A DNA stretch of 64,000 nucleotides from Clostridium acetireducens DSM 10703 (GCF_001758365.1 NZ_LZFO01000007.1:1-64000); one strand, 5' to 3'. Shown: positions 25,516 to 35,358, counted from the first letter of the stretch. Notes: generated by a model not told the origin, from the sequence alone. Translations and numbers: made by a program.

Positions 25516-26289
25516 TTAAATAAAATCAAAGTGCGTTTTATGCAAATATTCAATGGACTTTTTTACAAATCTATCAATCTTAATATCACATATATCCTTA
25601 TATTCAAAACAACTATATTTTTTTAAAACATATTTAGTATTTTTTAAAAATGCTGGAACTACTTCTACACAATATATATTTTTATTTTCTTCTTTTAAAA
25701 AAACTCCTAGACTCTCTTTACAATTTATATTATAGTTGCTAACACTTTTTATATTTGGTAATATAAAAGCATTTTTACTATTTGATTTAGGCAATAAAAA
25801 ATATTTTATTTTATTATATTCTATAGAATATAATAAAGCATACTTTACTTTTACTACTTTATCAGATTTAATTATATCTCTAAAATATTTTATCAAACTT
25901 GTAGTGGCTTCTGGTACTCCCTCATCACTATAAAAATCTTGCCATTTTAATTCTACTAATTCATAATATTTTGTTAATTCTTCTTCAGGATCATATCCTA
26001 TTTTAGCTTCACCCTTAACTGGATAAGCTAAGAAAGTGACCATTCTATCATACATAGAATTTTTAAAAGGAGGTTTAGCTACCATTTTTATAGGTAGAAG
26101 TTTAATATCCAATCCTGTTTCTTCCTTTGCTTCTCTAATTGCTGCTTCCTCATCACTTTCTCCTTCTTCCCGTCCTCCTCCAGGAATGCCCCAAAAATAT
26201 CTATTTTCTTTTTTTGCCCAATGCTTAACTAATATATATTTACTTTTTTCTAATATTATTATTTGAGACCTACTAAAGCGTTTTATCAC
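25516..26289 (-). CDS. NUDIX hydrolase with a C-terminal extension
   Basis: A 257-residue protein. The N-terminal half (to about residue 130) is a NUDIX domain with the box at residues 38-60, including REAKEETG; these enzymes hydrolyse nucleoside-diphosphate derivatives. The C-terminal half (about 140-257) is not part of a standard NUDIX fold and I do not recognise it. It starts with GTG, and its first bases overlap the fumarase beta stop (GTGA), so the two genes are translationally coupled. The substrate is unknown. Confidence 0.8.
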   Translation of the reverse strand: MIKRFSRSQIIILEKSKYILVKHWAKKENRYFWGIPGGGREEGESDEEAAIREAKEETGLDIKLLPIKMVAKPPFKNSMYDRMVTFLAYPVKGEAKIGYDPEEELTKYYELVELKWQDFYSDEGVPEATTSLIKYFRDIIKSDKVVKVKYALLYSIEYNKIKYFLLPKSNSKNAFILPNIKSVSNYNINCKESLGVFLKEENKNIYCVEVVPAFLKNTKYVLKKYSCFEYKDICDIKIDRFVKKSIEYLHKTHFDFI

Positions 26290-26867
26290 TTACCTCCACC
26301 TCTATTAATATATTTTACTGACTCAAGATATTTTTGCTTACCTATATCATAAAGATCCTTTCCATAACAATCTACTACAACAACTGCAGGAAACTTTTCT
26401 ACTTCCAATTTTCTTATAGCCTCTGAGCCTAAATCTTCATAGGCAATAACTTCTGATTTTTTTATACATTTAGATATAAGTGCTGCAGCTCCACCAATAG
26501 CTGCAAAATAAATAGCTCCATTTTTTTTTATAGATTCTATAACCTCTTTAGATCTTGCTCCTTTACCTATCATACCTTTTAACCCTATATCTAATAACTG
26601 TGGTGTGTATGAATCCATCCTGTAACTAGTAGTAGGTCCTGCAGAACCTATTACATTTCCTGGTTTAGCTGGTGTAGGTCCAACATAGTATATAATATTA
26701 TTTTTAATATTAAAAGGTAAATTTTCTCCTTTTTCTATTAGATTTACTAATCTTTTATGAGCAGCATCTCTTGCAGTATATATAGTTCCAGATATAAGAA
26801 CTCTATCTCCTGCTCTTAACTCCTTGATTTTGTTTCCTAGTATAGGAGTTTTTATTTCCTTTTCCAT
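26286..26867 (-). CDS. fumB: fumarate hydratase class I, beta subunit
   Basis: The 193-residue C-terminal-type subunit of two-subunit iron-sulfur fumarase or a related tartrate dehydratase, which interconverts fumarate and malate. Typical segments are GDRVLISGTIYTARDAAHKRL near the N terminus and YYVGPTPAKPGNVIGSAGPTT near residue 60. It follows the alpha gene by 21 bases and overlaps the NUDIX gene by four. The dehydratase could act on other hydroxy-diacids; fumarate is the default. The symbol for the subunit varies between databases. Confidence 0.88.
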   Translation of the reverse strand: MEKEIKTPILGNKIKELRAGDRVLISGTIYTARDAAHKRLVNLIEKGENLPFNIKNNIIYYVGPTPAKPGNVIGSAGPTTSYRMDSYTPQLLDIGLKGMIGKGARSKEVIESIKKNGAIYFAAIGGAAALISKCIKKSEVIAYEDLGSEAIRKLEVEKFPAVVVVDCYGKDLYDIGKQKYLESVKYINRGGGK

Positions 26868-26888
26868 AAAATCACCTCCAAAAATATT

Positions 26889-27731
26889 TTATAAAATAAT
26901 TTCCTTATGACGAGTTACATGACAACTAATATTAACAGCTACTGGTAGTCCTGCTATGTGAGTAGGAAAAGTTTCTATATTAACAGCTAAAGCAGTAGTT
27001 TTTCCTCCAAATCCTTGAGGACCTATTCCTAATTTATTTATTTTTTCTAAAAGTTCATATTCTAATTCACAATAAAAGCTATTATTATTTCTTTTATCTA
27101 TAGGTCTTATTAAAGCTTTTTTTGACATAATAGCTGCTTTCTCAAAGGTTCCTCCTATTCCTACTCCTACTACTATCGGCGGACATGGATTAGGTCCCGC
27201 TTCTTTTACAACATCTATTATAAAATCTTTTACACCATCTATACCATCTGCTGGTTTTAACATTTTTATTTGACTCATATTTTCAGACCCAAATCCTTTT
27301 GGTGTTACAGTTATCTTTAACTTGTCTCCAGAGACTATATCATAATATATTATAGCTGGAGTATTATCTTTTGTATTTATTCTATTAATAGGGTCTTTTA
27401 CTACAGATTTTCTTAAAAAGCCTTGATTATATCCCTGTCTTACTCCTTCATTAATAGCATCTTTTATATTACCTCCTACAATATGTATATCTTGACCTAT
27501 TTCAATAAAAACACAGACCATTCCTGTATCCTGACACATAGGTACATTTTCGTTTTTAGATATATCTATATTTTGTAATATGTTTTTTAATATATTTTTA
27601 CCTATATCCCAATCTTCTTCATTACAGGCTTTAATTATTTTATTTTTTATATCATCACAAATATAGTAATTAGCCTCTACACATAATTTTTTTACCGATG
27701 CTATTATCTTTGAAATATGTATTTCTTTCAT
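26889..27731 (-). CDS. fumA: fumarate hydratase class I, alpha subunit
   Basis: The N-terminal-type subunit of about 280 residues, carrying the oxygen-sensitive 4Fe-4S cluster. Cysteines occur in the conserved contexts PMCQDTGM, GPNPCPPIVVG and NISCHVTRH. The start is uncertain: the ATG at 27731 gives the usual MKEIHIS N terminus but has a weak SD, while a TTG at 27749 is nearer a strong AGGGAGGAAG. The pair of fumarase genes and the NUDIX gene form one operon. Confidence 0.88.
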   Translation of the reverse strand: MKEIHISKIIASVKKLCVEANYYICDDIKNKIIKACNEEDWDIGKNILKNILQNIDISKNENVPMCQDTGMVCVFIEIGQDIHIVGGNIKDAINEGVRQGYNQGFLRKSVVKDPINRINTKDNTPAIIYYDIVSGDKLKITVTPKGFGSENMSQIKMLKPADGIDGVKDFIIDVVKEAGPNPCPPIVVGVGIGGTFEKAAIMSKKALIRPIDKRNNNSFYCELEYELLEKINKLGIGPQGFGGKTTALAVNIETFPTHIAGLPVAVNISCHVTRHKEIIL

Positions 27732-27941
27732 AATTTTTCGTTTATCCAATATTTATGATAAACTTCCTCCCTTCTTAGCTATCCCTATTCTTAATTTTTA
27801 TAAAATTTTATAATAAAAATTACTTACATATTAATAATAAATCATAATCAGAAATTTTTTAACCATATTTGCACTTTTTTTATTAATTTTTATGTTATAT
27901 ATACTATGAAGATTCTTAAAAATAAATTATAATACTTTATT

Positions 27942-27985
27942 TAATAAATAAGACTATATTTTTAAAAATATAGTCTTATTTATTA
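27942..27985 (-). terminator. terminator overlapping the end of the amidase gene
   Basis: A 44-base perfect inverted repeat, TAATAAATAAGACTATATTT followed by two T and the exact complement. It contains the stop codon of the amidase gene at 27976-27978. Confidence 0.85.
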
Positions 27986-28683
27986 AAATATTCTACTATT
28001 GATTTACATATTGATTCTGCTATTTTATCTTGATAACTATCACTTTTTAATTTGCTCTCTTCTAATAAATTAGATAAAAATCCACATTCCACTAATACTG
28101 ATGGAATTTCTTCACTATCCTTTAAAACCTTGTAAGAATTCATTGCAGGTTTTTCTTCTCTTTTATTATTTTTATCTAAATCTTTTTTAAAATTTTGTTG
28201 AATTATAGAAGCTAATTTTTTACTATCTTCATTATTAGCATACCATACTTGTGCTCCATAGTACTTTTCTTGTGTAAACATGTTAAGATGAATACTTATA
28301 AAAACATCACAATTACTCTCTTTTTTCATATTGCATCTATTAGTTAAATCTTCAACTTTCTTTTTTCTTAAGCTCCCTTTTTCTTTATAAAGTCCTTTAT
28401 CTTCTTCTCTGGTCATTACTACATTAAAACCTTTATCTTTTAATTTATCTCTTAATTTTAAACTAATTTTTAAATTTATGTCTTTTTCAACAGTTCCTCT
28501 TTTAGATACTGCTCCTCCATCTACACCTCCATGCCCAGGATCTATCAATATTATTTTTTTATTATTCATAAGCTTGTTATTAAATGTGAAAATTGAATAC
28601 TTAAAATTAGTATATGTTATACCAACTAAGCCCATAATAATAACCACTAATATGACTGTTAATTTTTTGTTTTTATATTTCAT
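27976..28683 (-). CDS. cwlD: N-acetylmuramoyl-L-alanine amidase, CwlD-like
   Basis: A 235-residue zinc amidase (Amidase_3) with an N-terminal membrane anchor or signal (residues 8-26). Zinc and catalytic elements are DPGHGGVDGGA (His51), FISIHLNMF (second His) and SVLVECGFLSN (catalytic Glu). The length and single-domain layout resemble CwlD, which prepares muramic-delta-lactam in spore cortex. A vegetative amidase remains possible. The gene is monocistronic, with a strong terminator overlapping its stop. Confidence 0.82.
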   Translation of the reverse strand: MKYKNKKLTVILVVIIMGLVGITYTNFKYSIFTFNNKLMNNKKIILIDPGHGGVDGGAVSKRGTVEKDINLKISLKLRDKLKDKGFNVVMTREEDKGLYKEKGSLRKKKVEDLTNRCNMKKESNCDVFISIHLNMFTQEKYYGAQVWYANNEDSKKLASIIQQNFKKDLDKNNKREEKPAMNSYKVLKDSEEIPSVLVECGFLSNLLEESKLKSDSYQDKIAESICKSIVEYFNK

Positions 28684-28751
28684 TCCATCCCTCCTAATAT
28701 ATCCTATAATTATTCTATGTAATATATTTCTTTTTTAATATAAAAGAACAA

Positions 28752-28782
28752 AAAAAATCACTAACATTGTTAGTGATTTTTT
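28752..28782 (-). terminator. terminator after the Na/Pi cotransporter gene
   Basis: A 14-bp perfect stem AAAAAATCACTAAC/GTTAGTGATTTTTT with a three-base loop, overlapping the stop codon of the transporter gene. Confidence 0.88.
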
Positions 28783-30412
28783 AACTTAATTTATTTAGCA
28801 CCACTTCTGCCACATTAGTAGCATGATCACCTATTCTTTCAAAGTTGCTTATTATATCTAAAAATATTGCACTATTATTAGCACTACAAACTCCTTTACT
28901 AAGTCTTTTTATATTTGATTCTCTTAATTTTTCTCTTAAATTATCTATTTTTTCTTCAATATACATAACTTCTTGAGCTATTTGTGAATCATTATGTCTA
29001 AAACTTTCTATACTCTTATCTAAAGCATCAATTACTAAAACATATAACTCATTTAATTGTTCAATAGCTTCTTGTGAAAACTTTACATTTTTATTAATTA
29101 CATCACAGGTTAAATCTGCTATATTTTCCGCATGATCACCTATACGTTCAACATCTTTTACTACATGAAACATTGATGTTACTAAATCAATTTGATCTTT
29201 AGATAATTCAGTATTAGATAATTTAACTAAGTAATTTGTTATATCCTTTTCTAATATATTTATTAAATTCTCATTTTTATAAACTTTATTAACTAAGTTT
29301 TTATCATTTTTACTAAAACCTTCTACAGATATTTGTAAATTCTCTTTTGCTTTATTAGCCATTCTGATTAATTCTTTTACAGTTTGACCTACAGCTATAA
29401 CTGGAGTTTCCAAAAATCTGTTGTCTATGTACTTTGTTGTTTGTATTTCTTCATGTTCATCCTTACCAGGAACTACTTTATTTACAAAATTAACAATATA
29501 TTTTACAAAAGGAACTTGAATAATCACATTAATTAAGTTAAATAAAGTATGAGCATTTGCTATCTGCCTAGGTACATTACCTGGAGTTAAATTTGTAACT
29601 ATATCTACAAAAGGAGTCAATGGTACTAAAATACATGAAAAAAGAATTGTTCCTATAATATTAAATGAAAGATGAAAAATAGCCGTTTTTTGAGCAGTTT
29701 TAGAAGTACCTATACTAGATATTAAAGCCGTAGCACAAGTACCAATATTGTCTCCAAATAATATTGGAAGAGCTGCTTTCAATGGTAATGCTCCTGTAGT
29801 TGCCAAAGCTATAAGTATACCTATTGTAGCTGAGGAACTTTGAACTACTGCTGTCATACATAAACCTACTAATACACCTAATAAAATATTATTAGATACC
29901 ATTATAGTTAAATCTTTAAAAAATTGACTCTTAGCTAATGGAGCCATAGAATCTTGCATAAAATTCATTCCAATAAATAAAATACCTAAACCTAATATTA
30001 TATTTCCTACTTCTTTAGTATTTTCTCCTTCAGCAAACAGTACAATAGCAGATCCAATAGCTATAAATATAGGTGCCATTGCAGTAAGATTTAACGCTAC
30101 AAGCTGTCCTGTAACAGTTGTACCTACATTAGCTCCCATTATTACTCCTGCTGCTTGGTATAAACTCATAAGACCTGCATTAACAAATCCAACTACCATA
30201 ACAGTAGTAGCACTACTACTTTGTATAATAGATGTAACTACAATACCTGTTAATACACCTTTTATGGGATTTGATGTTATTTTTCTAAATATTGCCCTTA
30301 ATCTATCACCAGCAACATTTTGAAGACCATCTCCCATAATCTTCATACCATATAAAAATAATCCTAATCCTCCAACTAAACCTATTAGTATAGACGTAAA
30401 ATCCAAAAACAT
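28781..30412 (-). CDS. Na/Pi cotransporter family protein with PhoU-like tail
   Basis: A 543-residue protein of the NptA/YjbB family. The N-terminal membrane half (about 1-310) has two inverted repeats marked by GVVTSIIQSSSATTVMVVGF and GLCMTAVVQSSSATIGILIA, the QSSS motifs of sodium-phosphate cotransporters. The C-terminal 200 residues are helical and PhoU-like, with paired VERIGDHAENIADL and FERIGDHATNVAEV segments. It probably moves phosphate with sodium, either import or export. Two direct repeats of TTAACA lie upstream. Confidence 0.9.
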   Translation of the reverse strand: MFLDFTSILIGLVGGLGLFLYGMKIMGDGLQNVAGDRLRAIFRKITSNPIKGVLTGIVVTSIIQSSSATTVMVVGFVNAGLMSLYQAAGVIMGANVGTTVTGQLVALNLTAMAPIFIAIGSAIVLFAEGENTKEVGNIILGLGILFIGMNFMQDSMAPLAKSQFFKDLTIMVSNNILLGVLVGLCMTAVVQSSSATIGILIALATTGALPLKAALPILFGDNIGTCATALISSIGTSKTAQKTAIFHLSFNIIGTILFSCILVPLTPFVDIVTNLTPGNVPRQIANAHTLFNLINVIIQVPFVKYIVNFVNKVVPGKDEHEEIQTTKYIDNRFLETPVIAVGQTVKELIRMANKAKENLQISVEGFSKNDKNLVNKVYKNENLINILEKDITNYLVKLSNTELSKDQIDLVTSMFHVVKDVERIGDHAENIADLTCDVINKNVKFSQEAIEQLNELYVLVIDALDKSIESFRHNDSQIAQEVMYIEEKIDNLREKLRESNIKRLSKGVCSANNSAIFLDIISNFERIGDHATNVAEVVLNKLS

Positions 30413-30496
30413 CCCTCCTACTTAAAAAGCTATGGTAAACACACATTTTAAATTTTACTATTAAACTTCTCTTATGTTAAGTATTTATTATTTATT

Positions 30497-30513
30497 TTAA
30501 CATAGATTTAACA
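30497..30513. promoter_or_regulatory. Pho-box-like direct repeats
   Basis: TTAACA occurs twice on the plus strand at 30497-30502 and 30508-30513, with five bases between. This is the 11-base period of PhoP-binding boxes in Bacillus. It lies about 90 bases upstream of the Na/Pi cotransporter start. In such AT-rich DNA chance is a real possibility. Confidence 0.35.
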
Positions 30514-30610
30514 TAATAAATTAAATGTTTATATTATTAAGCTATTTATTCATTACATTTTATAAATACTCTATATTATTTATTATTTACATAATAGTAA
30601 TTATTTATAA

Positions 30611-30646
30611 AAAAAAGAGAAAGGTAAAAAACCTTTCTCCTTTTTT
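30611..30646 (-). terminator. terminator after rpsI
   Basis: Hairpin GAGAAAGGT/ACCTTTCTC (minus orientation equivalent) with an AAAAA loop and A/T runs on both sides, at the end of the long ribosomal gene string. Confidence 0.88.
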
Positions 30647-30647
30647 A

Positions 30648-31040
30648 TTATCTCTTTGAAAATTGTGGTGCTCTTCTTGCTTTTTTAAGACCATATTTCT
30701 TTCTTTCTTTCATTCTTGGATCTCTTGTTAAGAATCCAGCTTTTTTAAGTTCTGGTCTTAAGTTTTCATCTGCTTTTAGTAAAGCTCTTGATATTCCATG
30801 TCTTATAGCTCCAGCTTGACCTGTAAATCCTCCACCTACTACATTTACAAGTACATCAAACTTATCTTTTGTTCCTGTTAATTCTAATGGTTGATTAACT
30901 ATGAATATTAAAGTTTCTAATCCAAAATAATCTTTAATATCTTTTTTATTTATTAATATTTTACCTTCTCCAGGTACAAGTCTAACTCTAGCTATTGATT
31001 TTTTTCTTCTTCCTGTTGCCATGTATTGAACTTTAGCCAT
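30648..31040 (-). CDS. rpsI: 30S ribosomal protein S9
   Basis: 130 residues, ending in the typical basic tail [12 protein letters not shown] that reaches the P-site tRNA. The core [12 protein letters not shown] and [19 protein letters not shown] are conserved. The ATG at 31040 follows GGGAGGACC. It is the last gene of the transcript started before rplM, 25 bases after rplM. Confidence 0.97.
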   Translation of the reverse strand: MAKVQYMATGRRKKSIARVRLVPGEGKILINKKDIKDYFGLETLIFIVNQPLELTGTKDKFDVLVNVVGGGFTGQAGAIRHGISRALLKADENLRPELKKAGFLTRDPRMKERKKYGLKKARRAPQFSKR

Positions 31041-31065
31041 TTTTGGTCCTCCCTTCACTTACCGA

Positions 31066-31500
31066 TTAGTATTTTAACTCTAATACTTCTGGTTTTTGAG
31101 CTTCATTATTATGTTCTGAACCTCTATATACTTTTAACTTTTTAGCCATTTTTCTTCCTAATGGTCCCTTTGGAAGCATTCTTCTTACTGCTTCTTGAAA
31201 AACAAATTCTGGTTTCTTCTCCATAGCTTCTCTATAAGGAATTTCCTTTAATCCACCTGGATATAATGTATGATGTCTTAACATCTTTTGATCTAATTTT
31301 TTACCAGTCAATACAACTTTTTCAGCATTAATTACTATAACGTAATCACCTGTATCTACATGTGGTGTATATATAGGTTTATTTTTTCCTCTTAATATTG
31401 AAGCAACTTGGCTAGCTACTCTTCCTAATGGTTTATTAGCTGCATCTACAATATACCACTTTCTTTCAACTTCTTGTGGCTTTGCAAGATATGATTTCAT
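31066..31500 (-). CDS. rplM: 50S ribosomal protein L13
   Basis: 144 residues of standard length, with [19 protein letters not shown] near the N terminus and the [13 protein letters not shown] segment. It is an early-assembly 23S rRNA binding protein. It is the first gene after the consensus promoter at 31608-31636, with a structured leader of about 100 bases that probably mediates autoregulation. It is paired with rpsI as in most bacteria. Confidence 0.97.
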   Translation of the reverse strand: MKSYLAKPQEVERKWYIVDAANKPLGRVASQVASILRGKNKPIYTPHVDTGDYVIVINAEKVVLTGKKLDQKMLRHHTLYPGGLKEIPYREAMEKKPEFVFQEAVRRMLPKGPLGRKMAKKLKVYRGSEHNNEAQKPEVLELKY

Positions 31501-31600
31501 CTCTTTCCCTCCCTGATATTATATACAAAATAAACTATTTCCTAATACGGTCTATATAAAGATCCGGGGCTAGTGGATCTATTATACTTTAAAATACAAA
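31501..31600 (-). ncRNA. putative rplM (L13) leader
   Basis: The transcript between promoter and rplM contains a GC-richer hairpin AGATCC...GGATCT (31580-31575 with 31565-31560) with loop ACTAGCCCC, standing out in AT-rich DNA. Firmicutes have a known L13 leader RNA in this place. I can support a structured leader but cannot confirm the family without a covariance search. Confidence 0.55.
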
Positions 31601-31607
31601 CATTTAT

Positions 31608-31636
31608 ATTATAATACATTCACCCTGGTGTGTCAA
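31608..31636 (-). promoter_or_regulatory. consensus sigma-A promoter for rplM-rpsI
   Basis: TTGACA (31636-31631) and TATAAT (31613-31608) both match consensus exactly, with a 17-base spacer. Confidence 0.92.
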
Positions 31637-31653
31637 CGAATATAAAATACAAG

Positions 31654-32388
31654 TTAATAAAAAACTTTTTCCAAACATAGCCCTTTGGCTGGAGCAGAAA
31701 TTCCTGCATTTCTTCTATCTTTTGAATCCATTATAAATTCAATTTGTTCAGGTTTTATTTTTTGCGTTCCAACATCAAATAAAGTACCTACAATTATTCT
31801 AGCCATATTATATAAAAATCCATTTGCAGATATATTAATTTTTATAATATCTTCATACCTTTTAGAATTAATATCTGTTATAGTTCTTATATTATTTTTT
31901 ACAGAACTACCTGAGCTTTTAAAAGCTGAAAAATCATGAGTTCCTATTAAATATTTATAAGACTCTTCCATAGCACATATATCTAAAGGTTTTTTAAAAT
32001 GACAAACATAATTTCTTCCTATAGCTATTGAAGCTTCTCTATTTAAAATAGTATAACTATAAGTTTTTCCTTTACTACTATACCTTGCATGGAAATCTAA
32101 TGGTACCTCTTCAGAAGATAAAACCAAAATATCTTCTGGTAACTTGCTATTTAAAGCATATTTAAATTTATCTTCCGGTATACTGCTTTCTGTTAAAAAA
32201 CTTGCTACAAAAGCTTTAGCATGGACTCCTGCATCTGTTCTACTACATCCATTAATTTTTGTGTGTTTTCCTGAAATTTGCTCTAGAGCTCTCTCTATAA
32301 CACCTTGAATAGTAATAGCATTTTTTTGCTTTTGCCAACCTGCATAATTAGTACCATCGTATTCTATAATAATCTTTATATTTTTCAT
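31654..32388 (-). CDS. truA: tRNA pseudouridine(38-40) synthase
   Basis: A 244-residue TruA that isomerises uridines 38-40 in the anticodon arm. The catalytic aspartate lies in CSRTDAGVHA, and YDGTNYAGWQKQ is at the N terminus. The ATG at 32388 overlaps the ecfT stop by one base (TAATG); a GTG at 32397 would add three residues. It ends the alpha-operon-to-ecf gene string, before the rplM promoter. Confidence 0.95.
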   Translation of the reverse strand: MKNIKIIIEYDGTNYAGWQKQKNAITIQGVIERALEQISGKHTKINGCSRTDAGVHAKAFVASFLTESSIPEDKFKYALNSKLPEDILVLSSEEVPLDFHARYSSKGKTYSYTILNREASIAIGRNYVCHFKKPLDICAMEESYKYLIGTHDFSAFKSSGSSVKNNIRTITDINSKRYEDIIKINISANGFLYNMARIIVGTLFDVGTQKIKPEQIEFIMDSKDRRNAGISAPAKGLCLEKVFY

Positions 32389-33191
32389 TATTTCCACATC
32401 CTACTCCAAATAGATATGACTACTAAAATTGTAGTTACTGTAAAAGCAATGTAATCCCTTGAAGTAAGCTTTAATTGTTTCATTCTAGTTCTTCCTTCTC
32501 CTCCTCTATAGCACCTTGCTTCCATAGCCATAGCAAGTTCATCAGCCCTTCTAAAAGAACTAATAAATAAAGGCACTAATAAAGGAATTAAATTCTTAGC
32601 TCTTTGTATTAAATTTCCTGATTCAAAATCTGCACCTCTAGATATCTGAGCTTTCATTATTTTATCTGTTTCATCCATTAAAGTAGGTATAAATCTTAAG
32701 GCTATAGTCATCATCATAGCCAATTCATGAGCAGGAACTCCTACTTTTTTTAAAGGATTTAAAAGTTTTTCTATACCATCTGTTAGATCTATTGGTGATG
32801 TGGTTAATGTAAGAAGTGATGTTCCGATTATTAAAAATACTAATCTAATTATCATAAAAGCCGCCAATACTAATCCTTCTTTATAAATCCTTAAAAACTT
32901 CCATTTAAAAACTAAAGTTTCTCCGCCAGTCATAAATATATTTAGTAATGCAGTTATAAGAATAAGAACAAAAACAGGTTTTAATCCTTTATATATGTAC
33001 CTAAATTCTATTTTTGAAATTAGTATAGATAGTAGAGTAAACAAAGTTATAAATATATATCCTTTAAAATTGTTAACTAAAAATAAATCTATTATATATA
33101 TTAAAGATATTAATATTTTTACTCTAGAATCTAACTTGTGTACAAATGAATCACCAGGGACATATTGTCCAATTGTAATATCTTTAATCAT
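32388..33191 (-). CDS. ecfT: energy-coupling factor transporter transmembrane protein EcfT
   Basis: The 267-residue membrane component of the ECF vitamin/metal importer, which joins the two ATPases to interchangeable substrate-binding S-components. It has about five hydrophobic helices and two cytosolic coupling motifs with the Ala-Arg-Gly-like pattern (ISRGADF and ARCYRGG). It lies between ecfA2 (33 bases upstream) and truA. No S-component gene is in the window, so this is the shared group II module. Confidence 0.94.
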   Translation of the reverse strand: MIKDITIGQYVPGDSFVHKLDSRVKILISLIYIIDLFLVNNFKGYIFITLFTLLSILISKIEFRYIYKGLKPVFVLILITALLNIFMTGGETLVFKWKFLRIYKEGLVLAAFMIIRLVFLIIGTSLLTLTTSPIDLTDGIEKLLNPLKKVGVPAHELAMMMTIALRFIPTLMDETDKIMKAQISRGADFESGNLIQRAKNLIPLLVPLFISSFRRADELAMAMEARCYRGGEGRTRMKQLKLTSRDYIAFTVTTILVVISIWSRMWK

Positions 33192-33223
33192 TTTTAAAAG
33201 CTCTCCCTATCAAAAAAAACTTA

Positions 33224-34087
33224 TTAATTCTTCAAATTAATATTTAACGCTTTTAATATCTCTTTTTTTGCTTGTTCAACAGTAAATATATCTTCTGAAA
33301 TATTGAATCCATGCTTTTTTAATTCTTTAGCTAAATAAGTTACTTGAGGTACTGCAAGCCCTACTTTTTCTAATATATCTGTTTTTTTAAACACTTCTTT
33401 AGGTGTTCCATCTAAAATACATTTTCCTTCATGCATAACAAGTATTCTATCAGCAAGCTTAGCTACATCCTCCATACTATGAGAAACTAAAATTATAGTC
33501 AAATTATATTCCTTATGAAGAAGTTTTATTTGTGATAAAATATCATCTCTACCTTTAGGATCCAATCCTGCTGTTGGCTCATCTAATATTAATACTTTAG
33601 GTTCCATAGCAATTACTCCTGCTATAGCAACTCTTCTTTTTTGACCGCCACTTAATTCAAAAGGAGATTTATCCTTATAAGTTTCATATTCCAATCCTAC
33701 CATATTCATAGCTCTTTTTACTCTTATTGCTATTTCTTCTTCACTTAATCCTAAATTTTTAGGTCCAAAAGCTATATCTCTTTCTATAGTTTCTTCAAAT
33801 AATTGATATTCTGGATATTGAAAAACTAATCCTACCTTTTTTCTAATAGCATTTAATTTAACATCTTTATTTGTTATATCTAATCCATCTATATATATTT
33901 TACCTGATGTAGATTTTAATAAACCATTGATATGCTGAATTAGCGTAGATTTTCCAGAACCTGTGTGTCCTATTAATGCTATAAATTCTCCATCTTCAAT
34001 ACTTAAGCTCACATTATCAATAGCTTTTTTTTCAAAAGGTGTTCCTTTCATATATACATGGTTTAAATTTTTTATCTCAATTGGCAT
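33224..34087 (-). CDS. ecfA2: energy-coupling factor transporter ATPase EcfA2
   Basis: A 287-residue ABC ATPase with Walker [10 protein letters not shown], a Q-loop in [14 protein letters not shown], the signature LSGGQKRR and Walker [13 protein letters not shown] followed by the H-loop VSHSMEDVA. It pairs with EcfA1 to power EcfT. The start overlaps the end of ecfA1 by 16 bases, giving coupled translation. Confidence 0.95.
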   Translation of the reverse strand: MPIEIKNLNHVYMKGTPFEKKAIDNVSLSIEDGEFIALIGHTGSGKSTLIQHINGLLKSTSGKIYIDGLDITNKDVKLNAIRKKVGLVFQYPEYQLFEETIERDIAFGPKNLGLSEEEIAIRVKRAMNMVGLEYETYKDKSPFELSGGQKRRVAIAGVIAMEPKVLILDEPTAGLDPKGRDDILSQIKLLHKEYNLTIILVSHSMEDVAKLADRILVMHEGKCILDGTPKEVFKKTDILEKVGLAVPQVTYLAKELKKHGFNISEDIFTVEQAKKEILKALNINLKN

Positions 34088-34917
34088 AATGCATTCACCA
34101 TCTCATTAATAGTTAATATTTCTGTATTTATACATATTCCATTCTTTTTTAGTTCATATGCTAATTCTGTAACTTGAGGAACATCTAATCCAATGTCTTT
34201 CATTAATTCTACATTACTAAATATTTCTTTAGGAGTTCCCTCTTTAACTTTTTTGCCTTTATCAATAATTACTATTTTATCTGCTTCTACTGCTTCCTCC
34301 ATATAATGAGTAATAAGTATAATAGTCATATTGTACTTATTGTTTAACTCTTTAATAGTTCTTATTACATCTTTTCTTCCTGAAGGATCCAACATAGCAG
34401 TTGGTTCATCTAATATTATACATTCTGGTCTCATTGCTAAAACTCCAGCTATAGCTACCCTTTGCTTTTGACCTCCAGAAAGCAAATGGGGAGCATGACT
34501 TCTATACTCATACATATTAACTCTTTTTAAACAATCTTCAATTCGTTTTCTAATTTCTTTAGGTTCTATTCCTAAATTTTCAGGACCAAAAGCCACATCC
34601 TCTTCAACTATAGTAGCAACTATTTGATTGTCTGGATTTTGAAAAACCATTCCTGCTTTATTTCTTATATTCCAAACATTCTCTTCTTGGGAAGTATCTA
34701 ATCCATCTACATACACTTTTCCTTCAGAAGGTATAACTAAAGCATTCATATGCTTTGCTATTGTAGATTTTCCAGAACCATTTCTTCCTAGTACAACTAC
34801 AAACTCTCCTTTTTTTATGTTAAGAGTAACTCCATTGAGGGCAAATTTTATTTGTTTATCACTATTACTTTCATATTTATATGTGACATTATCACATGCT
34901 ATCATTGTATCATTCAT
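34072..34917 (-). CDS. ecfA1: energy-coupling factor transporter ATPase EcfA1
   Basis: A 281-residue ABC ATPase with Walker [24 protein letters not shown] as Q-loop region, signature LSGGQKQR and Walker [13 protein letters not shown]. The ATG at 34917 follows GAGGTG by five bases; a GTG three codons upstream lies within that SD. It is the first gene of the ECF module, after a probable terminator behind rplQ. Confidence 0.95.
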   Translation of the reverse strand: MNDTMIACDNVTYKYESNSDKQIKFALNGVTLNIKKGEFVVVLGRNGSGKSTIAKHMNALVIPSEGKVYVDGLDTSQEENVWNIRNKAGMVFQNPDNQIVATIVEEDVAFGPENLGIEPKEIRKRIEDCLKRVNMYEYRSHAPHLLSGGQKQRVAIAGVLAMRPECIILDEPTAMLDPSGRKDVIRTIKELNNKYNMTIILITHYMEEAVEADKIVIIDKGKKVKEGTPKEIFSNVELMKDIGLDVPQVTELAYELKKNGICINTEILTINEMVNALCQLR

Positions 34918-34974
34918 GAAAAGCACCTCATTTAAAAGAAAAATATCAAAATATTACATTTAAATTAGCAAAAT

Positions 34975-35004
34975 GGGGACTAAGCTGATTTTTACTTAAT
35001 CCCC
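34975..35004 (-). terminator. probable terminator/attenuator after rplQ
   Basis: Stem GGGGATTAAG/CTTAGTCCCC (10 bp with one G-T pair) with a 10-base loop just after the rplQ stop. The following T-rich stretch is short, so readthrough into the ecf genes is possible. Confidence 0.55.
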
Positions 35005-35016
35005 TAAAATAATTCA

Positions 35017-35358
35017 TTATACTAATTCTAGTATAACTACTTCTGCTCCGTCTCCTCTTCTTTGTCCTAATTTATACATTCTAGTATATCCACCGTTTCT
35101 TTCTGCATATTTAGGAGCTACATTATCAAATAAATCTTTTACTACTTGTTCTTCTGTTATAAAAGCAAGCACTTGTCTTCTTGCATGAAGATCTCCTCTT
35201 TTAGCAAGAGTTATCATTTTTTCTGCTAAGCTTCTTGCTTCTTTTGCTCTAGTTTCTGTAGTTTGTATTTTACCATTTTTTAAAAAGCTAGTAACAAGAT
35301 TTCTAAGCATAGCTCTTCTTTGATCTGTTGGGCGGCCCAACTTACGATATCCTGGCAT
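35017..35358 (-). CDS. rplQ: 50S ribosomal protein L17
   Basis: 113 residues with the conserved [19 protein letters not shown]-terminal region. It is the last ribosomal gene of the alpha cluster, after rpoA. AAAGGAGG precedes the ATG. Confidence 0.97.
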   Translation of the reverse strand: MPGYRKLGRPTDQRRAMLRNLVTSFLKNGKIQTTETRAKEARSLAEKMITLAKRGDLHARRQVLAFITEEQVVKDLFDNVAPKYAERNGGYTRMYKLGQRRGDGAEVVILELV

